Origin: Candidatus Kapaibacterium sp.
Lineage (GTDB): Bacteria > Bacteroidota > Ignavibacteria > Kapaibacteriales > UBA2268
Direction of reading: 5' to 3'
Assembly (NCBI GenBank): GCA_026418625.1
Contig: JAOABA010000001.1
Span: 1 to 64,000, forward strand
Length of the DNA stretch: 64,000 nucleotides
The notes below the pieces were generated by a model that was not told where the DNA came from, ran no database searches, and worked only from the letters and a program-made list of their open reading frames with translations. Shown here piece by piece: positions 42,838 through 51,981 of the stretch. The position numbers and the translations under genes were made by a program. Position 1 is the first letter of the stretch, and each line of letters starts with the position of its first letter.

Positions 42838-43395
42838 ATGGCTGCAACCGAATCAAAAATGATTCCCCTTGGGATAAAGGCACCATCATTTTCACTATAT
42901 GATGTTGTTTCGGATAAAATATTATCGCTTGATGAATTAAAATCTAATGTTGCAACGGTTATAATGTTTATTTGCAATCATTGCCCTTTTGTTAAACATA
43001 TTAACAAAAAATTAGTTGAAATTTCTAATTATTATATAGAGAAAGGTATATCTTTTATTGGTATAAATTCAAATGACATTGAAAATTATCCAGAAGACTC
43101 ACCTGAAAATATGAAAAAACAGGCCATAGAGTTAGGTTATAAATTTCCATATCTTTTCGATGAAACTCAAGATGTTGCCAAAGCTTATGACGCAGCTTGC
43201 ACTCCGGATTTCTATGTTTTCGATAAAAATCTGGAGCTTGTTTATAGAGGACAATTTGATGATTCCAGACCGGGTAATAATATTCAAGTAACTGGTAAAG
43301 ATTTATCTGCAGCTCTTGACGCTATAATCAACAATAAACCAATTGATAACAATCAAAAACCAAGTATTGGTTGTAATATTAAATGGAAAAAATAA
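42838..43395 (+). CDS. thioredoxin-family redoxin (AhpC/TSA-like)
   Basis: A 185-residue cytoplasmic redoxin of the type annotated as thioredoxin-family protein. After a short head it shows GIKAPSFSLYDV, the active site ICNHCPFVKH (CNHC, a CxxC motif), and FYVFDKNLELVYRGQFDDSRPGN, which is characteristic of this subfamily. A peroxidase or thiol-transfer role is likely, but the substrate is unknown. It diverges from the metallophosphoesterase over 72 bases and lies four bases upstream of hsp33, with which it makes a redox-stress pair. Confidence 0.88.
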   Translation: MAATESKMIPLGIKAPSFSLYDVVSDKILSLDELKSNVATVIMFICNHCPFVKHINKKLVEISNYYIEKGISFIGINSNDIENYPEDSPENMKKQAIELGYKFPYLFDETQDVAKAYDAACTPDFYVFDKNLELVYRGQFDDSRPGNNIQVTGKDLSAALDAIINNKPIDNNQKPSIGCNIKWKK

Positions 43396-43399
43396 TTTT

Positions 43400-44305
43400 A
43401 TGCAAGACAATAAAAGTAAAATAAAAGAAATCAAATTAGCTGATAGAGTTTTGACATTAATTTCCAAGGATGGAAAATTCAGAGCTGGGGTTATCAAAAG
43501 CTCAAATCTATCAAGAATTGCTCAATCTAATCATAAGCTCCCCCCTATTCCAGCTTCACTTCTTTCGAGATTATTGACTGGAGCCTCGCTTATGGCAGCT
43601 TTTTTAAAGGGTGAAGAGAGAATCATCCTCGAAGCAACTGGTTCTCATACAATCAAAAAAATATTTGCAGAAGCAATTCAAGTTGGTGAAGTCAGAGGTT
43701 TTGTTGAATATGAAGCCAACCACAATGACAATGCTTCAATTTCAGATTTCTTGGGTAATGGTTTGTTTAAAGTATCAAAAATACTGTATAACAAAGCTGA
43801 ACCAATTGTTGGAATAGTGGAATTAAAAAAAGGTGACATTTCTTCGGATTTAGCATATTATTTTCAAAAATCTGAACAAATACCGACAGCTGTGTTTTTG
43901 GATGTTAGTTTAGATGATTATGGAATAATTGAACACTCAGGTGGATTTCTCATTCAAGCTTTACCCGGTGCATCAGATAAAGAAATTAGCGAACTTTATC
44001 ATACATTAAAAAATAGCCCAAAAATAACTGAATTATTCAGTAATGAGATGAATATTGAAGATGTAACTCGTGTTTTAATACCTTTCGATTACGAAATACT
44101 CAAGAATTATAGAGTTGATTTTTACTGTCGCTGTTCCAAAGAAAAATTTGTTTCTAAACTGTTAACTCTTGGAATTGACGAAATAAAAAAGATGAAAAAC
44201 AACAATCACAATGAATTGATTTGTATTTATTGCAACAAGCATTACTATCTTGATGAGCAGGACTTTACAAACTTAATAAATGAACTCAAAGCAATTGAAA
44301 ATTAA
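43400..44305 (+). CDS. hslO: redox-regulated chaperone Hsp33
   Basis: Hsp33 is a chaperone switched on by oxidation of its zinc-binding cysteines. The start is the ATG at 43400, four bases after the redoxin stop; an earlier in-frame start at 43343 lies inside the redoxin gene and is unlikely. The 301-residue chain has the N-terminal core (LLTGASLMAAFLKGEERI, GGFLIQALPGA) and the C-terminal zinc site CRC and CIYC. Pairing with a thiol redoxin fits oxidative-stress defence. Confidence 0.93.
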   Translation: MQDNKSKIKEIKLADRVLTLISKDGKFRAGVIKSSNLSRIAQSNHKLPPIPASLLSRLLTGASLMAAFLKGEERIILEATGSHTIKKIFAEAIQVGEVRGFVEYEANHNDNASISDFLGNGLFKVSKILYNKAEPIVGIVELKKGDISSDLAYYFQKSEQIPTAVFLDVSLDDYGIIEHSGGFLIQALPGASDKEISELYHTLKNSPKITELFSNEMNIEDVTRVLIPFDYEILKNYRVDFYCRCSKEKFVSKLLTLGIDEIKKMKNNNHNELICIYCNKHYYLDEQDFTNLINELKAIEN

Positions 44306-44455
44306 CTTTAAAAGATTACATTTTTATTTATTAATACTAAATCTAAAGGAACTAATTCTTATGAAAATCATTGTATAAAGCAGTAAATAAACCCTTGAGA
44401 AAAACATAATAAAATAACTGCAAAACAAGCAAAAATTCAAAGTCATTCCATTTAA

Positions 44456-44641
44456 CTACTCTGAAGCTTTTAACTGCCTTTCTTTCCTTTCCTTTAATCT
44501 CAAATATATTTCACTAATTTGTTTCTTTTTTTCTAAAAGCAAAATAAGTTCTTTTAAATTTGAATTTGCTTCTTCAACAAACTTATCTCTGATTTTTCGC
44601 TGAAATTCTACACAATCAAATTTTTTATCAATCATCTTCAA
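44456..44641 (-). CDS. small charged protein partnered with a PIN-domain protein (possible antitoxin)
   Basis: A 61-residue helical protein, rich in Lys, Glu and Arg (FDCVEFQRKIRDKFVEEANS near the N-terminus, then KERKERQL). The FDCVxxxxxIRxK opening recurs in small proteins encoded next to PIN-domain genes in Bacteroidota and cyanobacteria, as far as can be recalled. Its start overlaps the PIN gene by 14 bases, so the two are translationally coupled. It lacks an obvious DNA-binding domain. An antitoxin role is inferred from position only. Confidence 0.6.
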   Translation of the reverse strand: MKMIDKKFDCVEFQRKIRDKFVEEANSNLKELILLLEKKKQISEIYLRLKERKERQLKASE

Positions 44642-45089
44642 TCACCTCCCTTGGTGAACGAATATTAAGTAAAGGATATCCAAACATCAGATTAATAGAA
44701 TTATAAAGCTGAATTCTTCTGAAATTAACAATATGTTTAAAATTCCAACTAACAAGAATATCAACTTTATAAATTGTTGCAGTAGCTATATGAATTGCAT
44801 CTTGAATAAATTTTGGACTAATAGCATTAAATTCAATATATTTAGAAGTTAAATACTCTATTTCTTCAATTCTTTCAACGATTTCAATATTTTCAGGAGG
44901 AATATCTTCAATCCGATTTTTAATAAAATCAGGTGCTTCGCTTAATTCAGCCATTGTAATATCAGATATAACAGCAATTTTCTTTCCTCTGATAAATTCA
45001 TCGAACAACTTATTGGACCACTCGGCAAATTCTTCATCAAAACAGCCTCCGATAACAGAAGTATCAATATAAATTCTGAGTTTATGCAT
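44628..45089 (-). CDS. PIN-domain ribonuclease-like protein (VapC-type)
   Basis: A 153-residue PIN-fold protein. The acidic site is present: Asp9 in YIDTSVIGG, Glu48 in TMAELSEAP, Asp97 in FIQDAIHIATA and Asp110 in VDILVSWNFKHIVN. The spacing fits the PIN family of metal-dependent RNases that serve as toxins in type II toxin-antitoxin pairs. The small partner gene lies downstream (overlap of 14 bases), the reverse of the common antitoxin-first order. A 178-base spacer separates it from icmF. Confidence 0.82.
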   Translation of the reverse strand: MHKLRIYIDTSVIGGCFDEEFAEWSNKLFDEFIRGKKIAVISDITMAELSEAPDFIKNRIEDIPPENIEIVERIEEIEYLTSKYIEFNAISPKFIQDAIHIATATIYKVDILVSWNFKHIVNFRRIQLYNSINLMFGYPLLNIRSPREVIEDD

Positions 45090-45267
45090 TTTAAAATTAT
45101 AGCTAATAACGCACTAAATTAGTAAAAATTAAACTATAATAAAAATTAATTCTTTTTTTTGCAAGCTCAAATAATTTCTTAATCCCCAAAGATTTCTCTA
45201 TCTGTCAGATATTTATTATTTTGCTTTTTATTTTATTAATTATTTTTAATAAATCTGAGATAAATAA

Positions 45268-48200
45268 ATGAGCAAGATAAAAGTATTGACAGCAACTGCC
45301 TTATTTGACGGACATGACGTTTCGGTTAATATTTTCAGAAGATTATTACAAGCAAGAGGTGCAGAAGTAATTCATCTTGGGCATAATCGATCAGTGCGTG
45401 AAGTCATAACTGTCGCTTTGCAAGAAGATGTTGATGCACTTCTTATAAGTTCCTATCAAGGCGGGCATAATGAATATTTTAAATTTCTTGTTGATGAATT
45501 AAAAAGAAATAAAGCTGATAATATGTTAATTTTCGGCGGTGGAGGTGGTGTAATTTTACCTTCTGAAATAGAAGTCTTGGAAAAAGCTGGCGTTACTAAA
45601 CTGTATCACGCTGTTGACGGTCAGAAATTAGGCATCACAGGCATTGCTGATGATATTATTAAGAGAATAAATGAAAATAAACAAAAACTGAATGGAAGAT
45701 TATTTGTAGAACCAACTGAAGAGCTAATCTCAAATAATTCAGCAGACCAACATCTTTCGATTGCTAGACAAATTTCCTACATTGAAAATAATGTAAATAC
45801 CCCTGAAAAACTTATCAATATAAGGGAACTATATAAAAAATACGACAAAAATAAATCTCTGGTTATTGGGGTTACTGGCACAGGTGGTAGTGGTAAAAGC
45901 TCAGTGATTGATGAAATAATTGGGCGTTTCATTTCATTTACAAGTAACTTCAATATCGGTGTTCTCGCTATAGATCCAAGCAAATCAAAATCTGGTGGTG
46001 CTTTACTTGGAGATAGAATAAGATATAATCAAATTTACAATAATAGGGTTTATTTTAGGAGTTTTGCAACTCGGAGCAGTTATAATGAATTGAGTATGGC
46101 TGTTCAGGATTCCATTAAAGTTTTGAAAAGCTGCGGTTTTGACTTAATTTTCGTCGAAACAAGTGGTATCGGTCAGGGTGATAGCAGAGTTGCTGATATT
46201 AGTGATTATTCGATTTATGTTATGACAGCTGAATTTGGAGCTCCAACCCAACTCGAAAAAATTGATATGCTCGACATTGCAAATTATATAGTAATCAATA
46301 AATTCGAAAAACGTGGCTCTGAAGATGCTTTAAGAGAAGTTAAAATTCATTATATCAGAACACATCAACTTAAGGTACCTCATAATATTCCTCTTGATGA
46401 CATTGAATTACCTGTTTATGCTACTTCAAGCAATCAATTCAATAATCACGGTATTAATAGGTTATTCAAAGACTTACTCAAACTCATACAAGAAAAGAAG
46501 AATGGTGACTATGGCCTTAATACTCAGCTTATTGATCTTCTACCGACTGAGCTTACAAAGGATTTTGGGCTAATTGATAATCGAAGAGTAAATTATTTAT
46601 CAGAGATTGCTGATACAATTAAAGAATATCATCAAAAAATTGAAAGTCAGGCAAAAATTGCTTTTGATGCTCAAGCCATCAAAGAGACAATGGCAAATGT
46701 CAATGATCCAGAAACACAAAAAAAATTACAGGCTGCTTTTGATGAGAAATGGAATCAATTAGATGATGACAGCAAAAATAAAATATTAAAATGGGAAGAG
46801 CTAAAGAAAAGCTATCAAGTTGAGAAATTAAAATATAACATACAAGGCAAAGATTATGAGATAGATCTTTTCAACAAAAGTATCTGTGGCTCTTATATTC
46901 CAAAGGTAGCAATGCCAGAGTATAAATCTTGGTATGAATTACTAAAATTTTTATATAAAGAAAACTTGCCGGGATATTTCCCATTCACTGCTGGTGTTTT
47001 TCCATTCAAGCGTGTAACCGAAGACCCCAAACGACAGTTTGCCGGTGAAGGAGGACCAGCAAGAACAAACAAGAGGTTTCATTATCTATCAGCTAACGAT
47101 AAAGCAAAGAGGCTATCTGTCGCTTTTGATGGAATAACTCTTTATGGTGAAGATCCGGATCTCGACCCTGATGTTTATGGAAAAATTGGTGAGAGTGGAG
47201 TTTCAATATGCACAATTGACGATATGGATGAATTATTAAAGGGTTTTGACCAAACCGATCCCCTCACTTCAGTATCAATGACAATTAACGCTCCTGCACC
47301 AATTATGGTTGCTTTTTACTTTATGGTTGCTTTCCGCCGAGAGTTAGCCAAAATTGAAGCACAAGGTATCAAATTATCAGATGAAGAAAAAGAAAAATTA
47401 AAAATTGAAACATTCAGAAAGCTACGTGGCACTGTTCAAGCTGATATGCTCAAAGAAGATCAGGGACAGAACACCTGCATTTTCTCAATTGACTTTGCAA
47501 TGAAGATGATTGGTGATTTGCAAGAATATCTTTCAAAAAACAAAATCACAAATTATTATTCACTTAGCATCAGCGGTTACCACATAGCCGAAGCGGGAGC
47601 TAATCCTATCACACAACTTGCTTTTACATTGGCAAATGGTTTCACTTACGTTGAATATTTCTTAAATCGTGGTTTGAATGTTGATGATTTTGCTCCAAAT
47701 CTATCTTTCTTCTTTTCAAATGGTATGGATCCTGAATATTCAGTTATTGGAAGAGTGGCACGTAGAATCTGGGCTATAGCTATGAAATACAAATATGGAG
47801 CTAACGATAAAAGTCAGCGTCTTAAATACCATATTCAAACATCAGGTAGATCATTGCACGCTCAGGAAATTGATTTTAATGACATACGAACTACATTGCA
47901 AGGATTACTTGCATTTTATGATAATTGCAATTCATTACATACTAATTCTTATGATGAAGCAGTAACAACACCAACTGAAGAATCCGTTAGACGCTCTATG
48001 GCTATACAACTAATCCTATCTAAAGAATTTGGTATGCTAAAAAATGAAAATCCGAATCAAGGATCATTCATTATAGAATATCTTACTGACTTGGTCGAAG
48101 AGGCAGTTCTCGAAGAATTTAATAGCCTTTCGAGACGCGGAGGAGTTCTTGGAGCAATGGAAACTCAATATCAGCGTTCAAAAATTCAGGAACAGTCAAT

Positions 48201-48525
48201 GTATTATGAATCCTTGAAACAGTCGGGTGAATATCCAATCATCGGTGTTAATACTTTCATAAATGAGAATCCACCCAATGTTTATGACAAAATGCAGATT
48301 ACCAGAGCTTCAGAAGAAGAAAAACAAGAAAGGCTTAGACAATTAAGAGAGTTTCAGGAAAGAAACAAAGACAAGGTTGAAGAAGCACTTAATCGATTGC
48401 GGGAAGTTGCATTAACACGTGGAAACATATTTGAAGAACTTCTAAATACAGTCCAGTATGCATCAATGGGACAAATAACACGAGTTCTTTATGAAATTGG
48501 GGGAAAATACAGACGAGGAATGTAG
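45268..48525 (+). CDS. icmF: fused isobutyryl-CoA mutase (IcmF), adenosylcobalamin-dependent
   Basis: A 1085-residue fusion of three parts. Residues 1-135 are the B12-binding domain with ALFDGHDVSVN (His16 is the likely cobalt ligand) and ISSYQGGHNEYFK. Residues about 195-440 are a MeaI-like G-protein chaperone with Walker A GVTGTGGSGKSS (201-212) and INKFEKRG. Residues about 520-1085 are the mutase barrel (GYFPFTAGVFPFKR, FAGEGGPARTNKRFHYL, QTSGRSLHAQEIDFNDIRTT, the last quoted as key motif). This order is that of IcmF, not of MutA/MutB. It rearranges isobutyryl- and n-butyryl-CoA, linking branched-chain acyl catabolism; some homologues act on other acyl-CoAs. Confidence 0.93.
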   Translation: MSKIKVLTATALFDGHDVSVNIFRRLLQARGAEVIHLGHNRSVREVITVALQEDVDALLISSYQGGHNEYFKFLVDELKRNKADNMLIFGGGGGVILPSEIEVLEKAGVTKLYHAVDGQKLGITGIADDIIKRINENKQKLNGRLFVEPTEELISNNSADQHLSIARQISYIENNVNTPEKLINIRELYKKYDKNKSLVIGVTGTGGSGKSSVIDEIIGRFISFTSNFNIGVLAIDPSKSKSGGALLGDRIRYNQIYNNRVYFRSFATRSSYNELSMAVQDSIKVLKSCGFDLIFVETSGIGQGDSRVADISDYSIYVMTAEFGAPTQLEKIDMLDIANYIVINKFEKRGSEDALREVKIHYIRTHQLKVPHNIPLDDIELPVYATSSNQFNNHGINRLFKDLLKLIQEKKNGDYGLNTQLIDLLPTELTKDFGLIDNRRVNYLSEIADTIKEYHQKIESQAKIAFDAQAIKETMANVNDPETQKKLQAAFDEKWNQLDDDSKNKILKWEELKKSYQVEKLKYNIQGKDYEIDLFNKSICGSYIPKVAMPEYKSWYELLKFLYKENLPGYFPFTAGVFPFKRVTEDPKRQFAGEGGPARTNKRFHYLSANDKAKRLSVAFDGITLYGEDPDLDPDVYGKIGESGVSICTIDDMDELLKGFDQTDPLTSVSMTINAPAPIMVAFYFMVAFRRELAKIEAQGIKLSDEEKEKLKIETFRKLRGTVQADMLKEDQGQNTCIFSIDFAMKMIGDLQEYLSKNKITNYYSLSISGYHIAEAGANPITQLAFTLANGFTYVEYFLNRGLNVDDFAPNLSFFFSNGMDPEYSVIGRVARRIWAIAMKYKYGANDKSQRLKYHIQTSGRSLHAQEIDFNDIRTTLQGLLAFYDNCNSLHTNSYDEAVTTPTEESVRRSMAIQLILSKEFGMLKNENPNQGSFIIEYLTDLVEEAVLEEFNSLSRRGGVLGAMETQYQRSKIQEQSMYYESLKQSGEYPIIGVNTFINENPPNVYDKMQITRASEEEKQERLRQLREFQERNKDKVEEALNRLREVALTRGNIFEELLNTVQYASMGQITRVLYEIGGKYRRGM

Positions 48526-48610
48526 GCTAAAAGACTACTTTCATATTTAACTTTCGATTGAATTTATTTATTTTTGAAATATATAGTTATAACTTTGTTA
48601 AGGAGAAAAA

Positions 48611-49855
48611 ATGTTTGGCAAAATGAAAGAATATCTACAGAATGAACTTCAAAAGCTTAATGAACAAAAATTATATAAGCATGAAAGAATCATTGAAAGC
48701 CCACAGGGTGCTGAGATATTTGTTAAAGGAAAAAAAGTATTAAATTTTTGTGCGAATAATTATCTCGGATTGTCATCACATCCAGATTTAATCAAAGCTG
48801 CTCATGAAGGAATTGATTATCGTGGATATGGTTTATCATCAGTCAGATTCATTTGCGGCACTCAGGATATTCATAAAATTTTGGAAGAAAAAGTTAGTAA
48901 ATTTCTTGGAACAGAAGATACCATTTTGTTCTCTTCCTGCTTTGACGCTAATGGTGCTGTTTTTGAACCTTTACTAACTGAAGAAGATGCAATAATAACT
49001 GATGCATTAAATCACGCTTCGATTATTGATGGAATCAGGCTTTGCAAAGCTCAAAGGTGGATATATAGCCACGGAAATATGAGTGATGAAATTGGACTTG
49101 ACCCATCAACTGGTAAAGAGCTTAAAGGTTTAGAAAGGTGTTTAAAAGAAGCAAATGAAAAAGGGTGTAGATTCAAGATGATTGCTACTGATGGATGCTT
49201 CTCAATGGATGGGGATATAGCAAAATTGGATGAAATTGTTGCACTGGCAGAAAAATACGATGCTCTTGTTATGGTGGATGATAGCCACGCTACTGGTTTT
49301 ATGGGAAAAACAGGTAGAGGCACTCATGAATACAAAAATGTTATGGGTAAAGTTGATATAATAACTACAACTTTTGGAAAGGCTCTCGGAGGTGCTTCTG
49401 GCGGTTGTATTTCCGGTCATAAAGAAATTATTGATTGGATGAGAAATAAAGCAAGACCATATCTTTTCTCTAATACTGTGCCTCCGGCAACTGTTACTGC
49501 CACAATAAAAGTTATTGATCTTTTATCCGAAAGCACTGAGCTTAGAGATAGACTCGAAGCTAATACAAAAAAATTTAGAAGTGAAATGACCGCAGCAGGA
49601 TTTGATATCATCCCCGGCGAACATCCGATAGTTCCAATAATGTTTGGAAAATATCCAAATTGTTCGCAATTAGCAGTAGATTTTGCTAATAAGATGCTTG
49701 ATGAAGGAATTTATGTTATAGCTTTTTCTTTCCCGGTAGTCCCAAGAGGAAAGGACAGAATCAGAGTCCAACTATCCGCAGGTCATTCAACTGAAATGAT
49801 TGATAAAGCAATATCAGCATTTATCAAAGTTGGAAAAGAGTTAAATATGATTTGA
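48611..49855 (+). CDS. kbl: glycine C-acetyltransferase (2-amino-3-ketobutyrate CoA ligase)
   Basis: A PLP enzyme of the alpha-oxoamine synthase family that condenses glycine with acetyl-CoA or cleaves 2-amino-3-ketobutyrate. The 414-residue chain shows NFCANNYLGLSSHP, DALNHASIIDGIRL, DDSHATGF (223-230) and the PLP-lysine loop TTTFGKALGGASGG (Lys257). It is about 17 residues longer than usual because of an insertion at about 155-172 (after YSHGNM). AAGGAG precedes the ATG. Threonine dehydrogenase is not in the window; LtaE at 53624 acts on the same pool. Confidence 0.92.
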   Translation: MFGKMKEYLQNELQKLNEQKLYKHERIIESPQGAEIFVKGKKVLNFCANNYLGLSSHPDLIKAAHEGIDYRGYGLSSVRFICGTQDIHKILEEKVSKFLGTEDTILFSSCFDANGAVFEPLLTEEDAIITDALNHASIIDGIRLCKAQRWIYSHGNMSDEIGLDPSTGKELKGLERCLKEANEKGCRFKMIATDGCFSMDGDIAKLDEIVALAEKYDALVMVDDSHATGFMGKTGRGTHEYKNVMGKVDIITTTFGKALGGASGGCISGHKEIIDWMRNKARPYLFSNTVPPATVTATIKVIDLLSESTELRDRLEANTKKFRSEMTAAGFDIIPGEHPIVPIMFGKYPNCSQLAVDFANKMLDEGIYVIAFSFPVVPRGKDRIRVQLSAGHSTEMIDKAISAFIKVGKELNMI

Positions 49856-49864
49856 TAAAGAACT

Positions 49865-49972
49865 GGGCTGTCTTTTAACTTATTATAAATTAATTTTGAA
49901 AAGTAAAATACTTTCAAATAAAATTTATACTAAGCTTATATAAAGGACGTTATCCTCAAAAAAAGACAGCCC
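49865..49972. repeat. 108-base element with 12-base terminal inverted repeats
   Basis: GGGCTGTCTTTT at 49865-49876 is the exact reverse complement of AAAAGACAGCCC at 49961-49972. Inside lies a second hairpin, TTTGAAAAGTA (49895-49905) and TACTTTCAAA (49909-49918), with one bulged A and an AAA loop. The element fills the whole space between convergent kbl and the thioredoxin gene. It could be a long bidirectional terminator or a MITE-like remnant; the outer arm matches the core of the hairpin at 36302-36330. Confidence 0.6.
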
Positions 49973-49982
49973 CTTTTTTAAA

Positions 49983-50351
49983 TTAGTTCTTAATTGGTGG
50001 ATTAATACCAAAAATATCCTTAATTGCAGTCTGATAGCCTTCCTTGGGCATTGCACCAACAGCCATTCTGGGTTTGTCATTAATTGGAATAAAAAGCACA
50101 GAAGGAATACTTCTTATTCCGAAAACAGAAGCGAGTTCTTGCTCTTGTTCTGTGTCTATTTTATAGACGTCAACAAGCCCAGCATAATCTTTTGATAGCT
50201 CTTCCATTATGGGTGCAACCATTTTACAGGGACCACACCAGTCAGCATAAAAATCTATGATGCATGGCTTATCACCCTGAAACTGCCATTCAGTTTTTGT
50301 TTCGTAATCAAATACTTTTTCTAAAAAAGTTTGTTTTGTTAAGTGTTCCAT
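49983..50351 (-). CDS. thioredoxin
   Basis: A 122-residue thioredoxin-fold protein with the standard active site FYADWCGPCKMVAP (WCGPC), the cis-proline region IRSIPSVLFIP, and the usual YKIDTEQEQELASVFGI stretch. No signal peptide, so it is cytoplasmic. Slightly longer than a minimal thioredoxin because of an N-terminal EKVFDYETKTEWQFQG head and a short C-terminal tail. It serves as a general thiol reductant; MsrB and the redoxin at 42838 are possible clients. Confidence 0.93.
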   Translation of the reverse strand: MEHLTKQTFLEKVFDYETKTEWQFQGDKPCIIDFYADWCGPCKMVAPIMEELSKDYAGLVDVYKIDTEQEQELASVFGIRSIPSVLFIPINDKPRMAVGAMPKEGYQTAIKDIFGINPPIKN

Positions 50352-50426
50352 ATTTTCTCCGTAAAAAAAATTAAATTAGTAAATGTAAAACGAAATAAAT
50401 CACAATATATTGCTAATTAAGAATAT

Positions 50427-51896
50427 TTATCTTACTTTTTCTAATGCCCAAGTGAAAACTTTCAAATATTCAAGAGCTGAACGACTGGAGGAATAATCGC
50501 AGGACATAGCATTTTTACGAATAATTGTCCAGTGTGGTTCTTGCTGATAAATTGATAGCGCCCTTCTCATTGCATAGGCAAAATCATCTGAATTATAATG
50601 CCAAAAAGTAAACCCATTTCCGTTTCCAGTGGCAGGAATATACTCGAAGACAGTGTCTGCAAGACCTCCAGTCTGACGAACAACTGGAATAGTCCCATAT
50701 CTAAGAGCAAACATTTGAGTCATTCCACAGGGTTCAAATCTTGAGGGTAATATTAAATAGTCAGATGCCGCTATTATCTGATGTGATAGGGATGTATTGT
50801 AACCTAAATGAATTAGTGCTTTGCCGGGATACTTCCATTGAATATATTTAAAATAGTCAGTATATCTTGCTTCACCAGACCCAAGAAGAACGAATCTGAA
50901 AATATTATTGTCAAGGTAATACTCCAATTTATCAATTAACAAATCCAACCCTTTTTGCTCTGTTAGCCTACTTATCATTCCAACAAGAGGTAATTCAGGA
51001 TTATCGTAATCTTCGACTTTATGCTCCCTTAAAAACTCTAATTTATTTAACTTTTTCTTTTCTAAACTATTTAAATCATATTTATGATTAATATATAAAT
51101 CAATTGAAGGATTCCATTCAGTATAGAGAACACCATTTAGAACACCAATAAGGTCAGCACCTCTAAGATTCAAAACATCCTGCAAACCTTCACTGTAATA
51201 ACCGGAACGAATTTCATTAGCATAAGTTGGGCTAACTGTTGTTATTTTATCAGCAAACATAATTCCTGTTTTCATTGCATTTACTTTTCCATAATGTTCA
51301 AACCAGCAACCCGGATAAAATTCTTTTATTCCAAAAGTTGAGAAAAACATTGCCCTATCAGGATCGAACCAGCCTTGATAGGCTAAATTATGTATTGTGT
51401 AAACCCCGGCTGTTTGATTGAACAAAGGATCGTATCTATAATGCGACTTAAGAAAAGCCATTGTAAAAGCAGTGTGAAAATCGTGTGAATGAATTATGTC
51501 TGGCTTAAAATTTAAACTCTTTGCAGTTTCAAAAACTGAACGACTGAAAAATATGAATCTTCTATCATTGTCTGGGTATTCGTCGGGATCACCATAGATT
51601 CCATTACGATTGAAGTAATCATCATTTTCGACTAAATAGACAGGTACATTAGTATCAGGCAAACGACCTTCCCAAAGATGTGCAAATTCAGTCCAATTGC
51701 CTAATGGGACATACAGAATACGATAAGTGGGTTTAAATCCATAAAAATCAACATTTATATCTCGATATTTTGGCAAAATAACAATTGAATTTTGCCCAAA
51801 TTTTTCCCAATCAGTGGGTAAAAATTGTGCTATATCACCTAATCCACCTCTCTTAGCAAACGGGGCAACTTCAGCTGATGCCAAAATAATATTCAT
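50427..51896 (-). CDS. glgA: glycogen/starch synthase (GT5)
   Basis: GlgA elongates alpha-1,4-glucan from ADP-glucose. The 489-residue GT-B enzyme has the ADP-glucose motif AKRGGLGD (Lys15; usually KTGGL), SHDFHTA, TVSPTYANEI, SRLTEQKGLDLLI, and the C-terminal LILPSRFEPCGMTQMFALRYG block, split across key residues E and CGMTQ. Length is standard. It stands between thioredoxin and ispE genes on the same strand and probably cooperates with the GH57 branching enzyme at 18981; no glgC is in the window. Confidence 0.95.
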   Translation of the reverse strand: MNIILASAEVAPFAKRGGLGDIAQFLPTDWEKFGQNSIVILPKYRDINVDFYGFKPTYRILYVPLGNWTEFAHLWEGRLPDTNVPVYLVENDDYFNRNGIYGDPDEYPDNDRRFIFFSRSVFETAKSLNFKPDIIHSHDFHTAFTMAFLKSHYRYDPLFNQTAGVYTIHNLAYQGWFDPDRAMFFSTFGIKEFYPGCWFEHYGKVNAMKTGIMFADKITTVSPTYANEIRSGYYSEGLQDVLNLRGADLIGVLNGVLYTEWNPSIDLYINHKYDLNSLEKKKLNKLEFLREHKVEDYDNPELPLVGMISRLTEQKGLDLLIDKLEYYLDNNIFRFVLLGSGEARYTDYFKYIQWKYPGKALIHLGYNTSLSHQIIAASDYLILPSRFEPCGMTQMFALRYGTIPVVRQTGGLADTVFEYIPATGNGNGFTFWHYNSDDFAYAMRRALSIYQQEPHWTIIRKNAMSCDYSSSRSALEYLKVFTWALEKVR

Positions 51897-51981
51897 TTTT
51901 CAATCAATTTGAAATAAAAAAATAATTTACAAAAAAATATTACAATATTTTAATTTTATGTGATTTCTGTAAAGCAAAAAA

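Noticed and set aside
43343-43399. Longer start for hsp33 inside the redoxin gene
   Set aside because: The added residues overlap the redoxin C-terminus and are not Hsp33-like; the ATG at 43400 follows the redoxin stop closely.
48590-48597. TAACTTTG promoter-like box upstream of kbl
   Set aside because: It lies so close to the ATG that the transcript would lack the AAGGAG site, and no TTG sits at 19-20 bases.
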